Shown: positions 10,840 to 18,799 of the stretch, piece after piece | How the letters are laid out: the number at the start of each line of letters is the position of its first letter | How positions within the stretch are numbered: position 1 is the stretch's first letter | NCBI GenBank assembly: GCA_011763485.2 | Contig: JAANSK020183323.1 | Coordinates: forward strand, 1 to 24,840 | Length of the DNA: 24,840 bases | Direction of reading: 5' to 3' | From: Isoetes engelmannii | Taxonomy: Eukaryota; Streptophyta; Lycopodiopsida; Isoetales; Isoetaceae | Made by a program: the position numbers and the translations under genes | Notes under the pieces: generated by a model | The model's database searches: none | What the model saw: the letters and a program-made list of their open reading frames with translations, nothing else | What the model was told of the DNA's origin: nothing

Positions 10840-11173
10840 ATGGCTTTGGAAAGTATGAGCAAATTATGCAAAGGGGGACTTCTAGAGGACACTTTTTGAG
10901 GTAATGAATCAGCGATTGGTGACTGCAGAAAATGCATAATACCTTGTCCAGGAGTGCAATTTGAGGAAAAACTTGGAGCCGGGCAGGAGAATGCGTAGTT
11001 TTATTGGTAAAGATGGACTGGATTCAATTGAAGTACTGGGTAACTATCTTATTAGACTGTTTGCTTTTGCTAAATCTTTGTTTCAAGCAAATGAAATATT
11101 TGAAACCATTGTACATCCTACTAGCTATACGTGGAGTGCAATTATTTGTGTCTTCTCTAATATTGCTGGATGA
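10840..11173 (+). pseudogene. PPR protein fragment, broken
   Basis: Pentatricopeptide repeat proteins bind organellar RNA and guide editing, splicing or stability. The fragment starts MALESMSKLCKGGLLEDTF (10840-10896). A stop and frame change at 10897 lead to FEVMNQRLVTAENA, then a TAA at 10936-10938, then YLVQECNLRKNLEPGRRMRS. From about 11030 the text VLGNYLIRLFAFAKSLFQAN followed by EIFETIVHPTSYTWSAII is a typical plant PLS-class PPR motif pair. It ends at a stop at 11171. Only about 110 residues remain, against several hundred in a full protein, and no DYW or E domain is seen. The TAA can be explained by CAA to TAA. Confidence 0.7.
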
Positions 11174-11179
11174 AGAGAA

Positions 11180-12150
11180 GCAAGCCGAAAATCCTAGAAC
11201 ATGGGAATTTAAATAAGAGGTAAAAGCTCAAAGGTGCAGTGCAGGTAAATCGAGAAGCTTTTGGTTAGATAAGAAATGTTCTAGTAAGACTGGCGGAGAA
11301 ATGCTTAAAGCAACCAAAAAATAAGGTTATGCGGATAATCATTGAAGATCACTGGCTCCACCATCCATTCTGCATATAAACACGAACTATTTTGATGCCA
11401 CTGCAGATTAGCAAAGAAAGGAAGCAAACGATGGGCAAAGCTGAGTCGTTGCAAAGAATGTATGGGGCAAAGGCTCAAAGCTGAGCCTTGCAAAGAAAAC
11501 CAACGACCACCACCACCACCGACAAGTAGATCAGATACAATCTGAGACAAGTAGATCGGAGACAATCTGATCCTATCAGGACCATAGCGACTTCTTACAT
11601 GCCTTCATATAATCTGATTCCATCAGAACCATAACCTTCTTACATGCAACTACTACTTCGACTGAACAAACTGTCTGTTTTGATTTACAATGCAGGGAGG
11701 GGTGTCATTTTTTTTTCTAATCTTATCTTCAACTGTAGAAATAGCATCTTATGGGTTTATTCCAAATTTTCCTTCATGCAATGTTCACTTAATGCATGAT
11801 GCAGATGTCCAAATCAACAAGCTCATATCACTTTACAACAAAATAATCGATCTCAAATAAAAAGTCTATAGCTTCAATCAACATATGAAGATATACAAAC
11901 ACATCTACATCTCTAACTTTATCAATGACTCTAAACTGTATACACTCCACAACGAAGAAAAACAATGCACCATAAACATGCATGTGACTCCCAAATGAAA
12001 TATAAAGACGGCAATGGTTTTTTATGCTTTATGCTTCATTTTTCTTCTCTCTTGGGGTTTTCTCTCCCTTCTACACGCTTGCCACCACATCTAACCCTTT
12101 GTCCCAAGCCTACCTTACTGCTAGTTATATTTATTATTATTATTATATAT
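11180..12150. other. no gene; short tandem repeats
   Basis: Holds a CCA triplet run near 11506-11520, a 24-base unit repeated twice (GACAAGTAGATC-GA-ACAATCTGA, 11521-11568), and a looser repeat of ATCAG-ACCATA-C-TTCTTACATGC at 11575 and 11623. The dispersed repeat at 12082-12128 and an ATT microsatellite (12127-12150) lie at the right end. Open frames here have no recognisable domain. Confidence 0.45.
12082..12128 (+). repeat. short dispersed repeat, copy 3
   Basis: Reads CCACCACATCTAACCCTTTG followed by TCCCAAGCCTACCTTACTGC and TAGTTAT. It is close to 8021-8068 and sits about 20 bases from the detached citrate-binding-protein tail, so it may have arrived with it or mark its border. Confidence 0.55.
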
Positions 12151-12306
12151 AAACCAACCACTATTCATCCATGTATCAATCTTTGTCAGTTCTCTTTTGT
12201 TTATTGCAGCTGATTGCTTATTCTTGAATCTATTGTAACCAAACTTTGATGTTCTTCCACCTTGCATCCATACGATCACTGAAAACATCTTCCTGTTCAT
12301 AAACAC
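12151..12306 (-). pseudogene. detached 3' end of a citrate-binding-protein gene
   Basis: On the minus strand 12304-12230 reads VYEQEDVFSDRMDARWKNIK then VWLQ and a stop. This nearly matches the last part of the pseudogene at 13341-14056, and similarity continues through the 3' flank down to 12151 (partner 13287-13430). Upstream of 12306 the similarity ends abruptly and no earlier exon is found before 13287, so this is a truncated duplicate rather than a gene. It has a small insertion relative to the other copy. Confidence 0.75.
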
Positions 12307-12309
12307 TTG

Positions 12310-13285
12310 ATCTTAGTGTATTATGCTGGTCAGTATTAGAGGCTGCCCCAATTCACGAAATTTATTTCTAAGATCAGTCTTTTATTTTTAAGAACTGCGA
12401 GGGTTCCACCAATTTACAGGTGCTAGGATATTTAGCTAAGTTTAGTTGCATGTGATAGGTGAGGATAGCTGATTCCATGATGAACTGCCACCTTATCTAA
12501 ACACCTCTTTAAGGCCTAATATGAGTATCTAGATAACAATAACGCAAGGAAAAGGCTAAAATTGTCGGAAAAAAAAAGAAAAATTAGACTGCCAAAAGGA
12601 TAAATCACAGCGTTTCATCTAAGAATGTCCTAGATGCCGTCTCATTCACCTTGTTCCCAGTCTCATTCACCTTGTTCCAAGGAAAACTTTTGTTCAGTTA
12701 AACATGTGGCTTCTTGAACGCACGCAATGAACTCCTCCTCTTCAGGAACATTATCATGAACATCATGAAGCAACAAATCAAGGAAGAACATATATTTTGC
12801 CCTGCAAATATTTGCTCTGGATTATTCATAGTAATAGCTCAGGAATAGATCAGAAGGGCACATGCAAAACCAATATTTTGATAGAATTGAAAAACTCGCA
12901 TGAACTTCTAATGAATCAGCTTACTCTACTCTATAAACTTTAGAGAGAAAAAATGAATGATGGCCATTCAACATACGAAATACTCACAATATAAAGAACT
13001 GGGCAAAAACAGGGCAGAAATTTCTGGCTTTTGCCATATACGGCTTCTGCCATATATGACATCCAAGAGCAAGCCGTAGCTGCCCCCTTCAAACAGCTTG
13101 GATGGAGCAACTGTGTGTATGCTTGTAACGGAACCGGAAATCTAAAACCGCGTTCTCTTCTGTTTCCTCAGGTTCCGATGCCACGTCATATTCTCTCAAT
13201 GCCACGTTACATAATGTTCAGATGTCCTTTTTTTCGGGCCTCCAACTCAGATCAACGAGTGACATAATTTTACATATGTTAGGGA
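12310..13285. other. no recognisable gene
   Basis: AT-rich spacer between the two citrate-binding-protein copies. A 20-base phrase (TCTCATTCACCTTGTTCC) is duplicated at 12639 and 12660. GCTTTTGCCATATACGGCTT and TTCTGCCATATATGACATCC around 13028-13060 also form a short direct repeat. No domain was recognised in the open frame at 13031-13267. Confidence 0.45.
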
Positions 13286-13340
13286 TAAACCAACCAACCA
13301 CTATTCATCCATGTATCAATCTCTGTCAATATATTGTAGC

Positions 13341-14056
13341 TCATTGCTTATTCTTTTGTAACCAGACTTTGATGTTCTTCCACCTTGCATCCATACGATC
13401 ATTGAAAACATCTTCCTGTTCATAAACACCACATTCGAAACAGAAAATACCTATGTTATTGAAAGCTTCATCCAATTGCAGATCTATATCAATGTAAACC
13501 TTGAGCTGTTTTAAATCAGCATCATGTATGACATCCAAATGCAACCACTTATCATATATATCAGACGCTGTTGTAGAACTCCCACCTTTTCCACTTCGAT
13601 TTAGATTTCCATCCACTATTCGCAATGCAGTACCAACATAGGCACCATTATCAGCTGATCCAAAAACCTATATAATTGCCATTCATGTGCTGCCTAATGG
13701 CACATAAAAGTCTCCCTCAAATTGCCATACGCCTGAACTATGATCTAATTTCTGCAAAATAGTTATGTAAATTGATATTTGTAGAAAAGCTATAGATGGA
13801 TAAAAAAAGATTATACCTGAATACGCATCTCTATTCATGGCTTAGTGGGGCTACCTTCTTTAAAGGGGGAATCTGTGGAGAATACCCACATCTTGTGCAC
13901 CCCATTCTTGTCGGAATAGCATTGAGAGAGATCCAAATCATAAGGCTTTTGAATTTAGTAAGAAAATGCTTGTTGCATGAAACTAGATGTAGGATCATCT
14001 CCCTTTCCAACCACTAGCCATAAGCTAAAGAGCAATAAGACATACCAAATTTCCAT
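13341..14056 (-). pseudogene. citrate-binding protein / PL7-like (alginate lyase 2 fold) pseudogene
   Basis: Exon 1 is 14056-13817 and exon 2 is 13751-13341. Donor CAG/GTATAA and acceptor TTTTGCAG join them in phase 0, giving 216 codons plus stop, about the usual family length. The N-terminus is a signal peptide (MEIWYVLLLFSLWLVVGKGD). Family landmarks follow in order: IQKPYDLDLSQ, NGVHKMWVFSTDSPFKEGSP, SSGVWQFEGDFYVP, RIVDGN, IYDKWLHLDVIHDADLKQLK, GVYEQ and ARWKNIKV. Plant members are secreted or vacuolar proteins, one of them reported to bind citrate. Four in-frame stops (codons 34, 74, 103 and 108) kill the gene. Each can be explained by C to T on the coding strand, two of them at sites where family comparison suggests Arg (74) and Gln (108). 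The frame is otherwise unbroken. Confidence 0.85.
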
Positions 14057-14059
14057 TGC

Positions 14060-14575
14060 GCTTCTCCGTCCCAACTTCTCATCTTATTGCATCTATCAAA
14101 TGCTAAATTTCTTAAAGGGGTTAGCTCTTCTTTCCTCGTCTCTATGACTTGGCATGTCTTAACCCTTCTCTTTCCTCATTAAAATCTTTGGCATCAATTA
14201 TAAATGTCCTCTTTCCTCATTAAAATCATTGACTGTAGTATTTGATGAATTCAACAATGGCCAAAATTGTTTGTTGTTTATGTCTTCCTTACTTATCAAT
14301 CAATCTTGGCATGCTGCATGCATCAACATACCCAGTTGACTCGACACACGATACATATTACGAAAGTTTGTGGTAGTAACAATAGGAGGAGGATTCAACG
14401 TATAAAACAATACATACAGACATATCGTGTTGTTAAATTTCTCTATCAAAGGGTAAAGATCTTATCAGTTCTTAACAAGTATTTATTGGTGGTGGGAAAG
14501 CTATATCACAGAGGAACGTCCAGTAGTGTGCAATTGCTAAAAAGAGCAAAAAAGGTAGTGTGACATGAGAGTTTC
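14060..14575. other. no recognisable gene
   Basis: AT-rich flank upstream of the citrate-binding-protein pseudogene. CTCTTTCCTCATTAAAATC is repeated at 14169 and 14210. The plus-strand open frame at 14267-14563 has no recognisable domain. The left border of the gypsy-like relic probably lies near 14570. Confidence 0.4.
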
Positions 14576-14584
14576 CCTACACAA

Positions 14585-14960
14585 AGCATCAGCTTCCCAA
14601 TTTTGCTCCCTAGGGATGTGAGTGATCTTCCAGGAGGTAAACTTGGCAAGAACTCCCATCAACTGATTTCTAACCGCCTCCATATTAGTATTCTTGGTTT
14701 GATATTCACCACTAATGTATCTAAAAACTAGCGAGAATCTCCATGGATGTGTATATTTGAAATGTCCATTGCCTTAGCTTCTTGAAGACCTGCAATCGAA
14801 GCTTTTTATTCTGCAACATTGGAAGTTACTTGAGGAAAGATTCTCCCTACTTTGGCCAAGGGTTTGGTAGAGGAGTCCTTTAGTACAACTGCAGATGATG
14901 CTATGTTCAATTTTTTAGAGATCCATCAAACCACAAGAAGCCTTCTTTACCTTGCTTAAG
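14585..14960 (-). pseudogene. retroelement RNase H domain, broken
   Basis: All four acidic positions can be placed: the first Asp in GFLWFDGS (14930-14919), the Glu in NVAE (14820-14809), the second Asp in HIHGDS (14746-14735), and the last Asp in IPREQNWEADAL (GAA-GCT-GAT-GCT at 14596-14585). The text between, KASIAGLQEAKAMDISNIHI and YISGEYQTKNTNMEAVRNQL, is typical of gypsy RNase H. At least two stops (after SLKN and after NVAE) and one frame change after GDS interrupt it. RNase H removes the RNA strand during reverse transcription, so its survival without a polymerase domain is odd. Confidence 0.8.
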
Positions 14961-15128
14961 AGAAGGTGCACATTCCATAACTACACGGATCATGTCACAT
15001 TTGCTTAGTTTGATAGTTGCTAACCTGTAAGATCCCAGTGGTTCATCTATTAGCAATTCTTTGATAGAATGTACCTCTTCCTTGGAGCCATAGGAACCAT
15101 CTTGATTGTAAATAGTGGCCACTTGGGA

Positions 15129-15297
15129 TGTAACGTTCCTACCCGACATGCCCTTAACCAACTGGGCAAAACATCTGGATGTTGTTATGAGTACTTGCTT
15201 GTACCCATTTATGTCGGGGTTTCCGGAACGACCACCAAGATCTACTCAAGCGCCCCAGGCGATGAGCCTATCTCCCATGGGTTATGGGCACATTACA
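15129..15297 (-). repeat. TRIM 3' terminal repeat
   Basis: 169 bases, TGTAACGTTCC to CACATTACA in plus orientation. It is the downstream repeat relative to transcription. Its end has decayed from GGAACGTTACA (seen in the partner) to GGCACATTACA, so the internal inverted symmetry of the repeat ends is partly lost. Confidence 0.85.
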
Positions 15298-15316
15298 ATC
15301 TCTCCCACTAGAACTG

Positions 15317-15395
15317 TGTAACGTTCCTACCTGAGGCGATGAGCCTATCTCCCATGGGTTATGGGCACATTACAATCTCTCCCACTAGAACTGTG
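15317..15395 (-). repeat. internally deleted third TRIM repeat plus second purine tract
   Basis: Inside the TRIM, 15317-15374 repeats the first 15 bases of the terminal repeat (TGTAACGTTCCTACC) joined directly to its last 43, a deletion of about 111 bases. A second copy of the purine-tract segment follows (15375-15395, identical to 15298-15318). Slippage or template switching during reverse transcription would give this pattern. Confidence 0.8.
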
Positions 15396-15495
15396 CTTGT
15401 CCTCAAGCATCACCAAGACCAGAGCGTCCAACGCTATACAAGGTCACAAACGGCCCCCATGGAGACTCGAAATCGAGCCCTGCTCTGATACCAAA

Positions 15496-15664
15496 TGTAA
15501 CGTTCCTACCCGACATGCCCTTAACCAACTGGGCAAAACATCTGGATGCTGTTATGAGTACTCGCTTGTACCCACTTAATCCGGGGTCTCGGGAATGACC
15601 ACCAAGATCTACTCGAGCGCCCCAGGTGACGAGCCTATCTCCCATGGGTTACGGGAACGTTACA
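15496..15664 (-). repeat. TRIM 5' terminal repeat
   Basis: 169 bases, TGTAACGTTCC to GGGAACGTTACA, with 11-base inverted ends. The primer-binding site lies two bases beyond its transcription-downstream end. It contains an A-box-like stretch on the minus strand at 15536-15519 (TTGCCCAGTTGGTTAAGG). Confidence 0.85.
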
Positions 15665-15985
15665 TGGGGCCATTTGAGATAGTGCATGTCCCTTGAGACC
15701 AAACTAGCCTAGCATCAACTGTGGCCATCCATCTCCTCCCAAGCAAAAGATCATATATGTCTGCATCTTCCTCTAGGTCCTCAAAAGCAACAACAATGAA
15801 GTTAGTACTACAACTACGCCTTCAGTATTAACTGATACCTTTGTTACCATCCCAACAGGTGCTATCTTAGCGTTGTAGAAGGATTTTAACAAAATAGATG
15901 CTCTCTTATCTATTTGGAGACCACACTTCTTTATAACATGATAGGGCATAATATTTAAGGGAGATCCATCATCCAACAACACATT
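15665..15985 (-). pseudogene. retropepsin-like aspartic protease domain, frameshifted
   Basis: The frame from 15982 reads LLDDGSPLNIMPYHVIKKCG, with the catalytic aspartate in DDGS (15973-15962), which corresponds to the D-[ST]-G-S active-site motif of retroelement proteases. After a frame change near 15790 the sense resumes as VVAFEDLEEDADIYDLLLGR then RWMATVDARLVW. YDLLLGRRWM is the usual domain-closing motif (typically YDVLLGRDWL). The sequence ends at the TRIM insertion at 15664. In an active element this enzyme would cut the gag-pol polyprotein. Confidence 0.8.
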
Positions 15986-15997
15986 GGAGAAAGATTA

Positions 15998-16023
15998 CCC
16001 CCCCCCCTCCCCCCAAAAAAAAG
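15998..16023. repeat. C-run and A-run
   Basis: Low-complexity CCCCCCCCCTCCCCCC followed by eight A residues, between the protease and gag parts of the gypsy-like relic. Confidence 0.8.
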
Positions 16024-16189
16024 TGGCTGAACACATGAATGTCCCAGGGTTCTCTTCATTCTGAGCCAAAATAAGTAGTAGCTTCAGCAAAATTCACACA
16101 AGCCACTGGTTCATTGATAACAATTTTTTGTAGTAGCCTCTTTCTTTAACTAGGCGCAATTTTTAACAAAGTGAAGAGATCTACACTTA

Positions 16190-17110
16190 CTTTTGAGCTT
16201 TTGAGCAATGCTTGTACTTCATCAAGGTGTTGATCTTTCTTACCATACTTCTGGTGAGGAGGTGGAGCTATTTTCTGAAAAGAAGCTTCCACAACAGGTG
16301 CTTGTAGTTGTATTGGCACTCCATGAGCTTTTGGAAAGATCTGCTCGACTCAACATACTTGTTGGTCTCGTATATACTTCTGGTTTGCACCACCATCACT
16401 TCCTCAACTTGTAGCATATCTATAGCCTATATAAATCTTATAGAAGAGGTAGTAGGTTCAGCAAATATTACATGTGAACTTGGCTCAAATTTTTTGTCTC
16501 TTTTCTGCGTAGCAAAGTACTCTTTAACAACACATTTCAAGTCAGTATGACCAACTTCTTTGCAAAAAGCATAAACTGGGCATTCCTTACCAAAGTGTCA
16601 CTTCCTATTGCATTTAGGACAAACTCTCCAATAACAAACATCAGTTGGATGTGAAGTTCTATTACAATGAATGCATTCAGGAAAAATTCTAGCTGCTCTA
16701 GATGCTTTAAGTTCTACAAGTTGCTTAATTACCTCAGCCAAGGCTTCAGTCACCTTTGATAGATGTGATTTGACTTCTGAAATTTGAGCATCAGCCTCTT
16801 TAGCCCTATATTTCTTTTTTTCTTTGTATACGTCATAAATTGGAATAGAATGGTGAGGTTCATATGAGGCATCAGCAGCATCAGGGTAGAAGGGATCACG
16901 ATGATAGTCATTATGTTTTTTCTGGTAAATAGAAAACATCTTGCAAAGTTCAGTTGTTTTGGCAAAGGCCTTGTAAATAGAATCAAACCCTTCAACAACT
17001 TGAATCTTCATGAGTTTTCTTTGAATTTTTGGTCTAGAGGACAACCCTTTAATAAAAGATGAAACTAGAAAGAGAGTAGGAATAGTGACTTGACATTTCT
17101 GGCATCTGCT
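16190..17110 (-). pseudogene. gag-like protein with three CCHC zinc knuckles
   Basis: The longest open part is 17044-16598, with family-like text FIKGLSSRPKIQRKLMKIQV upstream and a helical segment (SEVKSHLSKVTEALAEVIKQ). Three knuckles of the C-X2-C-X4-H-X4-C type follow: CIHCNRTSHPTDVC (16675-16634), CPKCNRK-stop-HFGKEC (16621-16580) and a third lacking its first Cys, FCKEVGHTDLKC (ending 16532). A TGA lies inside the second knuckle. The frame can be followed, with further stops, to about 16190. Gag packages element RNA, and the knuckles bind nucleic acid. Confidence 0.75.
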
Positions 17111-17546
17111 CCAAGGTAGTAAAGTACGTTAAAATCCCTACGCGTATCGTACATATTTTAAGGATTTTTAAGGATTTTTAATGACTTTTAAGATTTTTAA
17201 GATTTTTAAAGAATTTAGTTTTGAAGTGCTAGATATGATATCATACCTAAAATATAGTTCTTTAATTGTAATCCATAGTTTTTAGCCAACTATTTGGTCA
17301 TTGTTGACTTGTTTCTTCAAAGAATAGTAGTGGATCCTGTATATTGTCTATGAAGACTTAAGGTATATTTTAGTCTTATAAAATATACTACAATATGCAG
17401 TAACCCTTCTTTACTACGTGTGCCTTCATCCTCTTGAAAAAAATTCAATTTTTTTTTTTTAATAATTGAACTTAAAAAAAAAACCCTTAAAAATTTTCAT
17501 AAGTACTTAAAGATTTTTAAAAAATAAAAAACGCGTTTTTTAACAA
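17111..17546. repeat. AT-rich low-complexity stretch
   Basis: No gene. Repeats of AAGGATTTTT/AAGATTTTTA at 17158-17216 and poly-T/poly-A runs at 17440-17535. It lies just outside the 5' side of the gypsy-like relic, where a terminal repeat would be expected, but no matching partner is seen at the other end. Confidence 0.6.
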
Positions 17547-17618
17547 CCTTGTATAGCTCAGTGGTAGAACAATTGGCTGCAATCTAGTAGGTCATCAATT
17601 CAAACCTAGTTGCCGACC
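17547..17618 (+). repeat. tRNA-Cys(GCA)-like pseudogene or SINE head
   Basis: The segment aligns over its whole length with plant nuclear tRNA-Cys: TA at positions 8-9, the D arm GCTCAGTGGTAGAAC, the anticodon stem and loop ATTGG-CTGCAAT-CTAGT (anticodon GCA), AGGTC, and a T arm ATCAA-TTCAAAC-CTAGT. The box A region TAGCTCAGTGG is intact. Box B is decayed and the acceptor stem (CCTTGTA with TGCCGAC) does not pair, so it is not a working tRNA gene. A 6-pair hairpin (TTGTTG/CAACAA, 17620-17636) follows. It is either a pseudogene or the head of a tRNA-derived SINE. Confidence 0.6.
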
Positions 17619-17645
17619 TTTGTTGTGCCCCAACAATGCAATCTC

Positions 17646-17823
17646 TTTTAATATATTCTAAGTGCCTAAACCAATCATTTTAACCTTGTAAAGAACAGAT
17701 ATAATGCATTTTGCCTTCGAGTCCAATGGACATTGCCACGTGGGAATCCATTTTTCTATATTCTAAATGCCTAGACCAATTGTCTTAACTTCATAAAGAA
17801 AAGATATAATGCATTATGTCTTC
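17646..17823. repeat. tandem duplication, about 107-bp period
   Basis: 17646-17718 and 17752-17823 share TATATTCTAA-TGCCTA-ACCAAT, TTAAC, TAAAGAA-AGATATAATGCAT and T-CCTTC/T-CTTC. The first copy follows the tRNA-Cys-like head directly, so this may be the body of a SINE that duplicated or two nested copies. Confidence 0.65.
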
Positions 17824-18109
17824 TTACTTACATTTTACTAGAATTCTGTTTTACACAATGCAATGTCCCTATTCTCCACTTATGAATGAATGATTATTAA
17901 CGTCCACGGGAAGCCGTAGCTTATGGGGCAATATACAACACACCGAAATGGGTCTTGCCCCCACCACTGTATATGGCTGAAGTGGATCCTTCCCCCACCA
18001 ACTTTACAACTTTGAATGGCTATTTTCACAACGAAGAATTGAACCCGCGACCTTGGGTACGACACTTTTATGAATGTATGTGGTAATGTATGTTTACTAC
18101 ATGTATACG

Positions 18110-18303
18110 TAAACAACAGTTAGTCGCGATTCTGCCATCTCCTCCAATCGCGCATTGCCACGTGGCCATTTTTACCAATCCAGCAAATTCATCTACTAAC
18201 ATTCCGTTTCATCTACTAACATTCTGTTTTTTTAGGAGACATTCTTGACTGGGCCGTCGGATTGCTGACACGTGGCACAGAATCGACGACTAACTGTAAA
18301 CAA
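18110..18303. mobile_element. MITE with 7-bp target duplication
   Basis: The element is 18117-18296 (180 bp). It starts CAGTTAGTCG-CGATTCTG, and its reverse complement starts CAGTTAGTCGTCGATTCTG, so the terminal inverted repeats match over 18-19 bases with one gap. It is flanked by TAAACAA on both sides (18110-18116 and 18297-18303). Short size, lack of a frame, CAG ends and a 7-8-bp duplication fit a hAT-like MITE, though the class is inferred. Both halves hold an ACACGTGG or CCACGTGG G-box core (near 18160 and 18269), and TTCATCTACTAACATTC is repeated inside. Confidence 0.85.
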
Positions 18304-18799
18304 GCTTTAGGTTTGCTTGCTAACCTAGTTGTGATGTGAAAGGCATTTGTATGAACATATCATCCATCTACAATGGTGACATATAAAACATATAGCATGT
18401 GAACCTCGTCCTTGGCCTTTGGCCTGGTTTGGAAGAAGACGTGTTCCATTTTCAAGGCAACAAACAAAGTGTTAGTACAAAATTTGTCCAGTACAAACCA
18501 AACCCAAGAAAAAAGTGTTGCAGAGTTCTTTAGACAATTACGAGCTGTAGATCATCGCACCTGACAGGATCCCACCTTGAAATCTGTAAACCCATTTGGT
18601 CCTTTTTACCTTATCTTTTTTACCCTTCTCAAGGTTTTAAGTTCTGTTTGAATCAACCAGCCTTTTGGGCTGATCGAACAAATTTTTTTGCTGGTCCTAG
18701 TTCTGGGAATTTTTGGTGGTCCTAGTTCGAGGATGTTTGGATATCCGGTTTAATCATGCACGACCCACATTGCTATGCATGCACTCAGATTTGCAGGGC
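18304..18799 (+). other. upstream region of the BRCT gene
   Basis: No gene. It holds a diverged direct repeat (TGGTCCTAGTTC at 18692 and 18717) and a small inverted repeat (CAGCCTTTTGGGCTG, 18659-18673). No obvious TATA box was seen. It probably contains the promoter and 5' leader of the gene starting at 18889, with the MITE about 590 bases upstream of that start. Confidence 0.4.

Larger units (their letters stand above)
15129..15664 (-). mobile_element. TRIM (terminal-repeat retrotransposon in miniature)
   Basis: A 536-bp non-autonomous LTR element, transcribed on the minus strand. The terminal repeats are 15129-15297 and 15496-15664, both exactly 169 bases, starting TGTAACGTTCC and ending in TTACA, and differing at about 15 positions (about 9%). 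On the minus strand the repeat at 15496 is followed by TT and the primer site TGGTATCAGAGC (15493-15482), complementary to initiator tRNA-Met. A purine tract GTGGGAGAGAT (15308-15298) precedes the other repeat. The flanks TGGGA (15124-15128) and TGGGG (15665-15669) look like a 5-bp target duplication with one change. There is no coding capacity. It lies inside the gypsy-like relic. Confidence 0.9.
14580..17110 (-). mobile_element. Ty3/gypsy-like retrotransposon relic lacking reverse transcriptase
   Basis: Reading leftward on the minus strand the order is gag-like zinc knuckles, retropepsin, a linker, and RNase H. No LTRs or integrase were found at either end. The protease tail and the first RNase H aspartate are separated by 735 bases, of which 541 are the TRIM insertion and its duplication. 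Only about 65 codons therefore lie where a reverse transcriptase of several hundred residues is expected. Stops and frame changes are frequent, so the element is old and inactive. It could be an internal deletion or a copy of a non-autonomous lineage. Confidence 0.75.

Noticed and set aside
15069-15645. Open frames across the TRIM
   Set aside because: TRIM elements do not code, and these frames cross the terminal repeats in several phases.
15129-15664. Cassandra-type TRIM with 5S rRNA-derived repeats
   Set aside because: I could not find the 5S internal promoter sequence in the 169-base repeats.
16208-16550. Plus-strand open frames in the gag region
   Set aside because: They are antisense to the decayed minus-strand gag tail and have no recognisable domain.
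18000-18060. Box-B-like GGTCGCGGGTTCAATTC on the minus strand, suggesting a second tRNA or SINE
   Set aside because: No box A or paired arms were found at the right distance, so the support is too weak to list.
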